A DNA stretch of 64,000 nt from Arthrinium phaeospermum. Lineage: Eukaryota > Ascomycota > Sordariomycetes > Amphisphaeriales > Apiosporaceae. Both the position numbers and the translations under genes were made by a program. Below the pieces are notes generated by a model. The model was not told where the DNA came from, searched no databases, and saw only the letters and a list, made by a program, of their open reading frames with translations. The DNA lies in assembly GCA_006503535.1 (NCBI GenBank), contig QYRS01000001.1, positions 620,001 to 684,000 on the forward strand. The letters run 5' to 3'. Below, one piece after another: positions 10,514 through 23,589 of the stretch (the stretch's first letter is position 1; each line of letters opens with the position of its first letter).

Positions 10514-13500
10514 GGTGGATGTGGGTGTGGGTGCGTTGCCGGTGTGACGGTGCAACTTGGATGTGCTGCAAATTGTTCCTTTGGCTGCGACGGAAGAAAA
10601 GAAGTTTTGGTATTGGAAATTGTATATTCAGAGACGGCAATTACGAGTTGGTTTTGTGTGCAATATGACCAATCGAGCTGGTGAGGAGTTCTGGTTCTGC
10701 AAATATCATTGATCGATCGCGTGTATTCCTGACGCAATCAGCACCAATGTCGTCATTGAGCGCCGCAGCCCTACCACTAGCGGCAGCCGTCAGGACTGAT
10801 TGCTCCTGACGTACAAACACCCGCATCCCACGAAGAAGCTATCGCTTCCTATCTATACCCGTCCTATTCCTACTAAACCTTTGGGATCTTTGTTGGTTTT
10901 TGCCTTTTTTCGAAGGTGATTCTGCATCCACCATGCTGACCTTGTACCAATTGATGTCGGGCTAAAACACAGAATTTGGGATGACTGCCGCCGGTCGGGT
11001 CCGACAATTGCTGTTCGCAACTATGTACCTTGATGGTTCGCTCCGCGACGCATTGCCGCATCGAAAAGAGAACAGCTTCATGTCCAGTTTGATACCAGGT
11101 CTCATGGAGATGCCTGATGCCGTTCTGATCTACTGAGCAAGCTGCAACAGAGGCACGGACGGCATGGATGGGCAGGGGAGGCCATCCTGGTTAAGCACCT
11201 GTCGGCAGCTTGTCAAATGAGCTTATTATCGCTGGATGCTGCATTTGCGCACAACCACGGATCCAAGGCCCGCTGACCAGCGGGATATGGGCCGGTACGT
11301 ATGGAGACCTGCCAAGCATGCCCCCCTCAAAGTATCAAACGCATCCGCGCGTCTGGGCTAGGCGATCTGGATGCCGAAGTGGGCAAGAAATACCTTCTCG
11401 GGTTCAGGTTCAGGAGCGAGCTTCAATTTCCAATCTTGGTTCTGGTATTGGGGGGGACCACCGTCGGCCCAGAGATTCTGCTCAATCGGGTGGTGCCTGA
11501 CGCAGAGACACGCAGTCCCTCCCTTGCATGCTTGCTCGCGGAGGCGCACTCGGCCGACACCGACACCGTTGAGTATCAGGAAACTGGGCAGTTCCGTGTT
11601 GCCCAACTGCCCAGCTCTTCAGCTCCATATTCTGCTAACAAGTTTGTTTTGCCACGCTGCGTGGTAGAACAAACTGACGACGCGCGCAGCGTCATGGGGG
11701 CTATACCAGAAGCTATTGCCCCAAATAGCCAACTGCTAAGCAATAAGGCGGCTTCATGGAGGGGTGGTGAGCGGGTTTGAAACATGCCGTGTTTCTTCAA
11801 AGCTGGCCACCAACCAGCCAGCCAGGACTCCCAGGCTCAGATCATTCTGGCATCTTGCTTGCCCAACAATGACATCTTGCCGAGAATCACAGGCATGTGG
11901 CATGTGAGGAGAGGCAAAGCCGCGAGGGCCACATGCAGGTACCGACCGGCCTGGCGGGTTCAGAGCAATCCGGTGCGCCGGTGACGCTTGCAAGGGCAAT
12001 GTCCAGTGACCACTTCGTATTTGGGTAGCAGGCCCGTTGCAGTGGCGGCAAAACACCGAGAGGATTGAGAAGAAATTGGTACACCGGCAAACGTGGTCGG
12101 TGTCAGTGCAGATAGTTTGTGCTCTACCCAAATACTTAACAAGAGTTTCTTATTGACAGCGGGCTGTGTTCACCCAGCCCAAGATACGGTTCAAGACATC
12201 AGGGTGTTGAATCATGACTAAGGCCAAGATGTGCTGGCCGGACATAACCTAAAAAAAACCAAAACCTCATGTTGACCAACGTCTAGCTATTATCTTGATA
12301 GAAAGCCAAGTTCTGTTCAACGGATGTCCGAAGTCTCGTCATCTCAAATATCCATAGTTCACGGCGCCACGATCGTCTTATGGGCATGCAACCAACCAAT
12401 CGTCGAAACCTATCGTTTTTCTTGATCACGCAAGCTACAACCACTTCATTCGTAGCCCGGTCGACTTATTAGGACCCCGAACAACGAGGTATGTACGACT
12501 AGACAGACGATTAGTCCGCTACTGCTAGGTACTGCTACTGCACATCATTTGCCGAGTGGCATCAGGTTATCAAATGAGCTTCAGACCAAATGCACGAGAC
12601 TAGCCTCTGCTCATTAAAAGCTCAGAGGTTCCAGTCTTCTGGAAGCGCGGGATTGATTGGTCAAGAGGGGTGGGAAAGGGGAAATGACGGACAGAATCTA
12701 TCGCCCAATTGGTAACGAAGAAAATTGGTTTGATTTCACCCCCCCAAAAACCCCCAAACCCCAGCCTACATTCGTGGCCCATCAGGGTCCCCTTCTCCAC
12801 GCCATTTCTTGTTTTATTGGTTTTGTTGCGCCAAGGGTGTAGATAAGTAAGTCGACAGCGACGATCGGTGGTGCGTGATTTGGTATGAGCTGTCGCCGAC
12901 GAGTTTCAACTGCGCGATAGATGTTGTGAACAGATAGAAATACATGACGAGATATATACCGCGATTGGGTGTTACTACTTAGCGGCCGGGCCAGGCAGTG
13001 GCATCGTGTTGCATCCGGGGCCGGCAATGGGAATCTTTTTGGTTGCCAAGGGGTACCTGAAAGTCGCATTCTCGATGGGGTCCAGGCTCGGTAGGTTGCG
13101 AACGCTCCGACATTTCTGATGCTTGTCTGTACACAATGGCGCGTTCAGACTGGCTGAGCAGACTGGAGGCACTACCAGCTAGACTGCGCGCTACGAGAGG
13201 GGAAGGTCGAAATCTTGATGCCGTCCCATTTCCCCATTCCAGATGGCACGCATTCCCACCCTCAGGTACCTGCGGACGTTGGAGGATTGTGCGCAGTGGC
13301 GAGCATGTACACGTAGGGCTATACTCCGTACTCCGTATTTGACGTCTATCTACGCGGGACAACGAGGGTGAAAGTCGGGTACACAACGGGCTATATATGT
13401 CACAAAAAGAGAGTGTGGGAGTCAGAGTTAGAGGGAGATTGTGAGAGTGTGAGAGAAAACGTGACAGGACTTAATATGTATGTACCATTGATAACAAGAC

Positions 13501-14674
13501 TGAATATGGCACCCGCTGAGCGAATCGAGCCATCCGCGAGAAAGGGGGGTTTCAAGAATGGGATTGCGACGTAAGAGGCTAGACACCCTGCTATCTCTCC
13601 ATGCTCGAACACGCAGGGATGGGTCTGAAAAGATGCGATGGTTCTGCTGCTGCCATGTCCACCGTTGGACAAATGTTGGCCCACCTCGTCTGGGAGCAGC
13701 AGGGATGCAAGGGAGAGGGCAGAAGAGGAGAGCGAGGCATGAAGAAAATATGGCAAGCGCCAATCCAAAGGGCCATGCTGTCTACATGCGTTGAGGGTTG
13801 AGTGCATAGAACATTCTATTAATATTAAAAAAATGTTCTACTGCCCGCCTGCCAGCCTGTTTGTTTGCTTGCGATATTTTCTTTTTGGCAATACCCCTGG
13901 ATTAGATCCTTCGAGGCGGGCAGCGGGAGTGTGCCCATATTTTGCTGCAAGTACATGGCATGGAGGGGTACTGTCTCCCGCGGGTTTGACGGTCGCGGGT
14001 ACAACGTCCACTACCACCTCAAAGAGGTGCCGGCATGTATTGAATTGGATTCAGCGATTGCTTGGCTGAGCTGAGCCTCTGCTGCTGGCTGGCAATAGTG
14101 AGCCCCCCTTCCCGCCGCCAACCACCGGCCAGACCGTGATCTGAACTGAACTCCGATTTCATGTCGAAACGACCCAGTAGCATAGCCCGCAGGTCCCATT
14201 GCTCTCTCTTCCTCTCTCTCACTCTCCTGCCCACTGATTGTTCCAGTGCTACGCGTATTTCCATCCGTCATAGCCACTTTTGTTGTTTCTGTTGCGAAAG
14301 TGTCCTTTTTCCCGTCCATGAACGACTGAAAACAACCTCTGAACAACTATTACTGAGCGACGGACCGTTATCCGGTTTGGGCCAGTCGAACCATTACATT
14401 TTGATCTGGGGACCCTTGCTACTTTCAAGCCTGCTACTTGTCTTCTAATGTTCCTTGCATGATCTCCTTTTCCTCCCACTTCCCGACATGTAATAATAGC
14501 AAGCGTGTTATCATTGATTGAATTCATATCACCCAGGGCAAGAAAAACAGACCTTACAGACCTCACGCCGGCAGCAGCAGCAGCAGCGGGAGACTGGCAG
14601 AGACACAGACGAACACACAGACACACAGGCCTCCCCCCAGCCACGCCCAACCAAAACCAACACGCTGGACGCGC

Positions 14675-14711
14675 ATCAATCAATCAGTCAATCAATCAAT
14701 CAATCAATCAG
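14675..14711. repeat. (AATC)n microsatellite
   Basis: About nine ATCA/AATC units with one or two CAGT variants, in the noncoding region upstream of the MIT-domain gene. Confidence 0.9.
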
Positions 14712-15249
14712 TACCTACCCCCGTCTGTACCTTTACCTTTTCCGGGCTGTACTTGCCGAAACGTGGAGATCGCGCATTTTGGAGCAACTCGGGAAGAAAG
14801 AGAGGTTACCTATTAACGGGAAACCGAGTCAAGGTCAAGACTCAAGTGCATGAAAGTGGCAGAGGCACCAAAGTGGACATTGACCCAATCGTTTCCATTG
14901 AATCCAGCGTCCAGAGTGGATTTTGCCCTCTCGCTCCAAGCAAACCCCAAGCTCTTGCCCGCCTGTGCCCGCCTGTGCCTGGTCTGGTTGTCCATGCTAA
15001 GAGTGGCCGGCCTTACCAGTCAGTCCCAGTCAGCAGCCCAGCCCGTCAGTACCTTACTACTTGCAGCTTCGCTACACCCGCTACACACTAGAGCAAAGCA
15101 AGCACACCGCGCACGCACTGGCACGCGCACTGCTACCTGGAGCGCAGCAAGTGCATTGAATTAATTGATTGGGGTTCCTCGTGGGTTCATGTTATGATCC
15201 GGACCTGGATACCCTTGATTTGAGACTTGAGGAGACCGAGGAGCTGCAC

Positions 15250-15275
15250 ACTGGCACTGGCACTGGCACTGGCAC
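15250..15275. repeat. (ACTGGC)n short tandem repeat
   Basis: Four copies of ACTGGC some 55-80 bases before the start codon at 15332, probably within the 5' leader. Confidence 0.85.
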
Positions 15276-15331
15276 AGCGCGAGAGAGCGACCGACAAAGA
15301 AGAGCCTCCGATCCCCCATCGGCGCTGAAAG

Positions 15332-18300
15332 ATGCCACAACCACATGTCATGACCAATTTGACCGGTTCCACCAAGTCCCAATCTCAATCTCAATCTCAA
15401 TTGTCCTACCAGAACCACCACCACGTCCACCACCACCACCACGGCGGCTACCCTTTCACCAACCTCGATCCCAATCCCTCCTACTCGACGTCCACCAAAC
15501 CGCTCGACTCGGCTCCGACGTCTTCCAACTTCCCCTCCGTCCTGTCCTCCTTCAACACACGGACTCCCACGCCAACCAATGCCTACCCGCCCGTCGCCCC
15601 TATCTACTCAGTAGCCGAAGACTCACGGCCTGACTTCCTTGCTGCTGACTCGCCCAATCCCTTTCAGACCACGCACCAGAAGCCGCCCAATTTCTCGAAC
15701 CCCACGAGCTTTGCGGCGAGAACCAGCAGCCCGGCCTCTGCTTTCCACTACAACCGGGGACGGACCGACCACTACAGTAGCACCCCTAGAGGCGCCACTA
15801 CAGCGCCTAGTGCTGCCGATATTGGCGCTGGTCCTGGTCCAACGACCTCCCACAACCACGCTACTCCAAACCCCTCGACTTTTGCTGCACGAGCAACTTC
15901 TGGTAGCCGGGACTTGGGTCGGGGTTTTGATAGAGACCAAATCTTAATAGGGGACTCCAGCGACTATCGCCCGCCAGACGAAACCCAATCTCAGCGCTAC
16001 CCACCACCACCACCTCCTCACCTAGCCGTGACCGACAGCACCGAGGAGGGCTTTACCGGTAATAACAACAACCCGGGTCAGGCGCCATCGTCACTTTCCC
16101 TTGCGCCCTCAGGAGCGGCTCCCGTCCTGCTGCCCAGGACCTCTTCACTGCTCCCACCACCTCGCAACGTTGGCTATGCCGGCCTCTTGAAGAAAGAGCC
16201 AACCCCTCCCGAACCTGTCACGACGAAACCCCGAAGGTCGCATTCTCGAGCCAGCAGCATCGGAGTTATCACTGACAGCTTCCGAAACCTGAACCGTTGG
16301 TCCGCGTCCACTTCTTCGAGTCGGGCTTCGAATCGACCTGGCGCGACCACGATCGCTCCTGTCCCTGAAAGAGCCGGACAAGATCAACGCGACCGGGAAA
16401 GAGGGGCAGCCAAGGAACAGCCGTCGCCACAACAGCAACAGTCAACACCGAGCAGTAGGCGTTCTACCTTCTCGCGACGCATGAGCGTCGACTCCGTTGC
16501 CATCATAGCGAATGCGACCGAGACAATCACGTCTCGCACATTTGCAAACCAGTCGCCTCGGAAGCTGAGCAAGTGGCGGCCATCTGACGGTGGCACCCTT
16601 ACGAGTTCATCTAGGTCCCGCGCCAATTCCAATGCGAGCTCGCGATTGAGGCCCCAGGAAAACTCGCCACCACTGTCATCGGCCCCTGCGCCCAATCTCC
16701 CGCCCATCGTAACTTTGCCTTCGCTCGAGTTTCCTGACGCCGCGTCCCCGGAGCCCGCCACCGCGAGACCTACGGACCCTTCAGCACCGGCGACAAATCT
16801 GTTGAGCAGGATAGGTACCGACACTAGTTCGCCCAGTCCGCCATATTCTAGTCAAGGGAACATCTCCAGTACCGGCCAACGAAACTATCTTGGGGATGAG
16901 CCGACTGATCCCAATCAGAACCCAGGAAACACCCCAACTCTACTGCCTGCGGCTCAGTTAATACCGAACAACACAATGCCTACCGAAAACAGAGGTCATA
17001 CGAGGAGTCGCTCTTCGAACACGAAGAGCAGCATGGACTCCACAGCGCCGAGGGACCGAGATCGTGGAAAGCAACCCTCGCAAAAGGCGATGCTGTCTAA
17101 GGCTCTTGCCAAAGCCAATACTGCCGTTCAGCTTGACAATGCTCAGGACTACCAAAGCGCACGGCAATCGTACGGCGAAGCCTGTGACCTCCTCCAGCAT
17201 GTTCTTGCGAGGACGACAGGCGAAGAGGATAAGAAGAAGTTGGAAGCGATCCGCCGCACCTACACAAGCCGGATCGATGAACTCGATAATATGGTTCCTG
17301 CACAGGCATTTACATATAATAGCAAAGCGCTCCCGGCCCGGCCAGAAAGTTTGGAGTATAATGGCGTGGAGGTCCGGCCATCATATGACGACGATTTCGA
17401 GGACCCCTTCTATGGGACTGCTACCACGACGCGCTATGGGCGCACACCGACGCCTGACAGTCGCAACCTGGCAACACCCGTACCGAAGGAGCAGCCAGCC
17501 CCAGCCCTGCAATCGTCGTTTAACAAATCGCCTGTTCGACGCAACTTCGAAGGGAGCCTGAGTATCCCCCGGGCCCAGGACAACTATATGCCAGCGCCGT
17601 TGTCACCACGGCGGCCCGTTTCGCCAGTCCGGCAGGCAAGCCCACCCGAGCCTATCGTGCGCCAGGACTTTTCCATGCCTGCCGATCGCTTGGCCCCTGC
17701 TATTGACATGAGCAAAGGCCACACCCGGAACCTAAGCCATGAGTCTACCTCATGGTTGGACCCAATCGATGAGTCTGGTGGCTCGGCTGCTTCGTCCGTT
17801 CACTCCAGGACGTCCTCGCACGGTTACAGAAGAAAGCATATACGTGCTGTAAGTGGTGATACAGAAGCTGAATTCGACGCCGCTCTGGATGCGGCTGTGG
17901 AGGCGGCCTACGACGAGGGCTATGAGGTAATGGACTCGTCCGATATTATGTACGACGACCACCACGACGATGACGACGAAGATGATCGTGTAGTAGCCAA
18001 CGCGATGCGGAGAGTCGAGTGGGCCAAGGAGCAAGTGAGGCAGACCGAGCGGGAAGCTGCGATAGAAGCGGCGCGCGAACGGGATATGCAAAGGCGGTTG
18101 CAGGAGGAAAGCCGGATATCAACCTACGATGAGGGTGGCTTTTACAATGGCGACAGTTCAGATGAGGAAGAAGAGCGCGTGTTGGAAGACATGACCAGGA
18201 ACTTCGCCATGCAGAGCTTCACCTTTGATCAGCCCTCGCGGCAGCAGTCGGGGACTGGTAGAGACAGGGAGTCGGATTCCAGTGGGGTTACACAGCGCAC

Positions 18301-20004
18301 CTGGCACAGCTCGATGGGATCCAACCCTCCCCCGACGGCAAGCACCGTCCTGTCCACCGTCACCGAGATGCCACCAATGTCGGCCAAGGCATCTGCTCCT
18401 CCGCCTTCTTTGCCGCCAGGCCAAGCTCTTCCTCAGATTCCGTCGCCCAATGTACGGAGCCGGCGCTTGTCGGGGCAAAACCACAAGCAGCTCAAGATCG
18501 AAACCGCCAAAGTCAACCCTCCACCCCCGACAGGCCCAGCATCCGCCTTCCAGTCCAAGCCGGGTAGTTATGTTGCGCAGCAACGGCAGGCTATGTCGGC
18601 TACCTCTACGCGGCCAGGCCCCTTCTCCAACCGTGTACCGAGCTCCCCTAGTAGAAATGCTAACCCTCCCATCCTGGCGCCACCCACACCGCCCTCACCT
18701 CGGCAAACCCGAGTATCTTCGGAAGAATACGACGAGTTTGAGGAAATGCGAACAGATTCGCCATCCTCGGCGCGACCGGCTCTGCGGAAGAACCAATCCT
18801 CATCTAGCCTCCGGTCCCAAAAGAACCGCCAGATGTCTGTGGCTACTGCCGACATCCCGGACACGCCCTTGAATCCTACCATGTCCGGCTCCCTGAGCTC
18901 GCGGCAGCCAGCAATGCCCACTCTTCCGACACCCATCGTCACCGCTTTCAGCCAGAAGATAACGGGCGGTTTCGGGGGCCTGTATCTGTTTGACTCGGAT
19001 TTCCACTCGCCTTTGCCCCCTGGGTCGCCGTCTTCGGTGAACCAGCTTGGGCCAGAAGTGCCATTGCCACTTGAGCCGTGTCCGGCCGACGCCATGCTCC
19101 GTCCGTTTTGGCTCATGCGCGCCTTGTATCAGACGCTTTGCCATCCGCGGGGCGGCTATATCACCAACAAGCTGTTCATACCCCGTGACGTGTGGAAGGT
19201 CAAGGGCGTGAAGCTGCGAGCGCTGGATGACAAGTCTTCGCAGTGCGACCTGCTAACGGCGGCTTTACTGAACCTGGGCCGGGTAGACAGTAACGATGCG
19301 GACGCGGTGCTCGAGGAGATGCAGAGTTTCGAAAACGTTCTCGAGCAAGTTCAAGTGGCCTTGACGAAGAAGCTCGGAAACGAGGTGGGCCTGCAGGGCA
19401 TGGCGCGAGAAAATGAAAATGGCGATGCGATGCCCGCGGTGCCCCGAAGCGCCAGTGTCAGCGGCAAAGGGGCTTTTAGCTGGCGCAGGTTGCGGAACAA
19501 GGGATCCGCCGCCAACATGTCCTCGGCCTACGGCAGCAAGAGCAATAGCGGCGGCGGTGCCCCCAGCATCCCCGAGAAGGAAGTGCTGGGCAACGGCTCG
19601 GGCACGCTGCCCAGTCTGCCCATGGTCGCCAACCCGAGCAGCCGTCCGGCCAAGCGCGACGTTCATAATGTCCAATTCGACGGGCCCTATGCCCTCTATA
19701 TGTTGAGTCTGGCGCGATTGTTCGATGCTGCACAAACAGTTGGTACGTATATCTGGAGAGAAAGAGATGTCCCCATTCTGACGTTCAACTCGACTAACAT
19801 GGCTTGTTTTCCTTAGACCTAATCGCGCGCCAGGTTGATGATCCAGGCTTGAGGCATGCGGACAAGACGCAGGTTGGTCTCGAACTCTGCACTAGGCACG
19901 CGGCCGAGTTTTTCGGATTCTACATTTGTCGATTCGTGCTGAGTGATCTCGGGTTGCTACTGGACAAGTTCGTCAAGAGAGGGAGCGAGTGGGTCTTGGT
20001 TTAA
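15332..20004 (+). CDS. Large MIT-domain protein, mostly disordered
   Basis: About 1532 residues: exon 15332-19742, intron 19743-19816 (GTACGT...CCTTAG), exon 19817-20004. The first part is Ser/Pro/Asn/Gln-rich, with SQSQSQSQ and a His run (HHHVHHHHHGG) near the start. Near residues 585-655 lies an amphipathic helical MIT-type domain (AMLSKALAKANTAVQLDNAQ ... YGEACDLLQHVL ... YTSRIDELDNM). MIT domains bind ESCRT-III tails or microtubule-linked partners, so a trafficking role is inferred. An acidic run (DDHHDDDDEDD) and a charged coiled-coil-like helix (MRRVEWAKEQVRQTEREAAI) follow near 870-920. The conserved C-terminal quarter (FWLMRALYQTLCHPRGGYIT ... VDDPGLRHADKTQVGL) is likely the family core. 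A second in-frame ATG lies six codons downstream (15350). The frame is intact throughout, unlike the genes left of it. Confidence 0.88.
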
Positions 20005-20470
20005 GGCTTGATTTGTCTCTCATCAACGGACGCCCGGACGAGGAGGGGAGGATTGAAATAACGCTCAATGCGTAACGAACCAAACTCACATGAGACCCAA
20101 GAAAGAGTCTGAACACACACAAAACACAAGTGGGCTACACAGTGGTGGGGGGGTGGGAGAGAAGAACGACGGACGACATATCTGCGACCATGAGACCATT
20201 TAGAGATACCACATTGCTGTTCGTTACTGCCTTTTTGATACCATTCATACTTTACTTACTACTCATACCCTCGTTTGGTATGGTTCAAATTTCCCATCAT
20301 CTTTCTCTTTCAGTAACTGGCGCGATGGGGAGACCGGGGACGGGGGGAGGTATGTGTGCTATAGATCAAGCACGGACAAAGGTAGCAGGCAGGCAGGCGT
20401 AATTTGGTGCTTGCCACGTAAGATGCCTGTATGTATATAAGCAGTCACGGGTTTGAGTGGGGACCAACGC

Positions 20471-20502
<32 letters not shown>

Positions 20503-20896
20503 TGGAATATCTTGCGTGTATGTCGTCCTACCCAAGAAATTCGAGGATGGGAAATCCCCTAGGCGGCAGGCGCATGTGCTGTCGTCTGTGAATGGATATG
20601 TAATGTATTAATGTTGCATACTTGTTCGCCTGATTCACACATAGCGTACACAGCGCACACAAAGTTAAATCTGGAATCGAATGGCATTCCAAAATTCATC
20701 CACTTACTATCTTGCTACGTATGTCCATGCATGCACGAAAGCGACAGTTCAGTTGTTTGTATCCCGTATATATAAGTTTTTTTGCTAGAATAACGTCCAA
20801 GTACATTCGATATCCGGATTGTGTAATGTTATATTGTGTTTGTTGACTGACGTGTCCCAACGTCCATCCTCACCCTTCCCCCAGGCACTCATCCAC
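20005..20896. other. Spacer between convergent MIT-domain and SnoaL-like genes
   Basis: Noncoding. It contains the two 3' ends and an AGC repeat. No further gene seen. Confidence 0.45.
20473..20501. repeat. (AGC)9 trinucleotide repeat
   Basis: Nine uninterrupted AGC units plus one base, in noncoding DNA downstream of the MIT-domain gene. Confidence 0.95.
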
Positions 20897-21462
20897 TCAT
20901 TCACCAACAGGTAGGTCCCCCATGAGGCGCTCATCGCCGATTCTCTCGGTGAAGAGGAGGGTGCGCTGGGAGATGAGCCACCGGCCGGGCTTGCTGGCGC
21001 TGTCGTCGCGGACCAGCGTGTCGATGTAGGAGCCCCACGACGTGAGGTGCTGGCCCTCCCACTCGCCGCGGCCGAAGTGGACGCCGGTGAAGTAGGTCGT
21101 GGCCTTGGCCGTCACGCCGTCGGGCTGGATTTCGATCATTTGGGTGGTCAGGGCGTGCTGGGTGGGGACGTCCTTGAGTCTGTAAGTAGGTCAGCTCAGC
21201 CAACTCTTGACTTTGGGGATTTGGAGTGCAACAGGAGAGGAGAAGATGGGTGAATTTTGGTAACCAACCTTCCTTGGATGATATTGGCTATCATGTCTAT
21301 GCCCCGCATGTCGTGGTTGAAGGGGAAGTCGGCCTGGACGTCCGGGGTGAAGACGGCCGTCCGGAGGAGCTCCCAGTTCTTGGAGTCGAGGGCAATGCAG
21401 TACCGGGCAATGGTGTTCTTGATGGCATTGTAGTCAAGGGGGTTCATGGTTGAGACGGCCAT
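20897..21462 (-). CDS. SnoaL-like (NTF2-fold) domain protein
   Basis: A 158-residue single-domain protein. Exons are 21269-21462 and 20897-21179; the intron (GTTGGT...TTACAG) has a good CTGAC branch site just before the acceptor, and splicing keeps frame exactly. The N-terminal half MNPLDYNAIKNTIARYCIAL ... WELLRTAVFTPDVQADFPFN is typical of the SnoaL_4/NTF2-like cone fold. The second half (AKATTYFTGVHFGRGEWEGQ ... SYIDTLVRDD ... GRWLISQRTLLFTERIGD) supplies the beta sheet. Members include dehydratases, cyclases and many proteins of unknown role, so no reaction is assigned. Two possible starts, M1 and M6 (MNPLD); the second fits the family start better. The gene stands alone, with no biosynthetic partners nearby. 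Confidence 0.82.
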
Positions 21463-23589
21463 TTTGTTGGTGGTTTAGAAATATAGTATAATAGTATATC
21501 TTTTCTTTCCTGGACGTTTCTTTGCTTTTTCTAGAAAGAATTTGATGGGGCTCTCTAGTTGGTACGTAGTATCCAAGATGGAGATGAATAGGACCCTGGA
21601 GTTATGACGATTGGCGTGTTTGAAGAAGACGATGGTGAGGAGGATGGACGAAGCCTGGTTGGTCAGTTGCCTCTGATGCGGTGTGTGCCCAAAGTGGACG
21701 GGGGGAGATTGACACCTTAAATACAGACAGAGTTTGAAGTATCACGGGTTGGGGACGGCTGGCTGGAAAGGATGCTAGCACAACGACGGACGGGAATTCC
21801 TCAGCAGACAGACCTTGGCGGACTTCCGTTGACCGTTCACACCCTCCCACCTACGCGCGCGCGACAGAAAAAAAGACGAGTGGTGCTTTTTTTTCTGGAG
21901 ATGACGATCACCTCATCCATCCATCGCGAGTTCAGCCCGGTCGCGACAAGCCTCGACGAGCCTCGAAGAGCCTTTTCGCACGTGGTTGGCATCCATCATC
22001 CCCTGTTCTAGACTCATCATTCAGGGTGTTCAGGGTCCTGCGAAAGCTGATGTGCGCCCTGAACTCGGTGCCGATCAGGTCGGCTGCCAATGGCAATGGC
22101 AGACCCCCCGGTTTGTGCGAGACCCGAGTCGTGGATGGCGTTTTTCTTCCATGCCGTCGGAATGCACGCCATGTATATGTATATGCTGTGTTCTGGTCGC
22201 ACCGCACTCGGGTTTCCAGACCTCTTTAGCGAGGGCGGGCAGACCAATGGATGATCACGGGTGGTGGTTTGATGGTGGATGGGGGCAGGTTGGCAGGTTG
22301 GGTGTGCGTGATGTCTCTCGTAATTAACCTACGTCCGCCCGACCGGCCCCAAAATCTTAGTCGTATGCCATGTTGCTTTTCTCCTGCCGATCTGGGCGTG
22401 GCATTGTCCGACTATATATAGCATCCAATTGGTTAGGTGAGACTCCAGATAAGGTTAATCGTTCCCGGGGAGGACCAAATCCGACCAGTTGGTAACGATG
22501 AATCATCATCCCGCTAATTGCCTGTTGCAGCAGCACAAAGTACCTACTGCAACTCTGGCTTACATCACACGGCCATCAGCACACAGTAGTAGTAGTAATA
22601 ACAACATAGCCATCAGACTACTACACGGACGTCCCGTTCGATACGGTATCACTATTGCTTTTGATGTGCCTAGGCAACAACAGCCATCCCGCTTAGCGAA
22701 TTTCGCATCACCCGACCATCCGTCCCGTTCCAATTGTTCCGTCGTGCACGCCCGCCACGTGGGTTGCCGTCACACCCGACGGCTTCAACAGAGTGTAACC
22801 GGCGTCGCATTGGGCGTGACTACTGAACCGGTCGAATTTGTGCTGTGACGTGTTATGCCGTTGTGCTATGCCGGGTTGAAAACGAGCAAAACGCATCGCT
22901 TGCACAACTTTGGATATCCGGGCACACCCGTCGCTTGTGAGAGGAACGCTGGCCAGCAGTTTATTCTGTTCCGGGTTTCTGGGTGCCAGTTGACTTATCC
23001 CCAGGTTCCGGCCTCGCTTCCTGCTTCCTATCCCTGAGCTTCACCTCTGCCAGAAGCGGCCGGCTCAAGCGAGCTCGGATGACTGGGACGCCATCGGCGC
23101 AACTATATCCCAGCCAGCTGTCAGAGGGCCATTTCTCATTTATCTATTACCTATACTTATTTGGCCTTGTCGCATATGTACATATGTATATATAACATCT
23201 CACCGTTGCTTACGACAAACGCCACGCGGTCAAAAGCCAATCAGCACTTGCTTGCCTAAGACCTCTGGCTCCGGCTGTCTCCAATACATCTGATATTCGT
23301 AAGTGCTCTAGATTTGTGCCTCTCCTTAATCTAAAACTAGCTAATGTGCGGTTACCTGCCGAAGCCGCCGCCTTGTGCCTCGCAACACACACTCGCTTCT
23401 CGCGTGCCCCTGAGAGTCAAGGCATCACGTACACTGGGCTTGCTCCGGTATCCAGGGTAACAATAGAGAGAGGAACCATATATATCTAGCCCGCGAGAAA
23501 CTTTCCCTGTATCGGTGTCGGCTGTCGTCCAAGTCAAGCTCGTCTCAGTTGCGCCCTGATTCATGTAGTATAGACCAACGTCATATAGC
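21463..23589. other. Gene-free stretch between divergent SnoaL-like and carotenoid oxygenase genes
   Basis: About 2.1 kb without a supportable ORF. It includes short AGT/AAC microsatellite-like runs near 22.59 kb. It must hold both promoters. Confidence 0.4.

Larger units (their letters stand above)
10514..15331. other. Long gene-free stretch (about 4.8 kb)
   Basis: I find no ORF with a recognisable domain or plausible splicing on either strand, and no tRNA with a convincing A/B box. Composition is ordinary, not RIP-like. The right end (from about 14.5 kb) carries several microsatellites and probably the promoter and 5' leader of the MIT-domain gene. A poorly conserved gene or noncoding RNA cannot be excluded. 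Confidence 0.45.
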
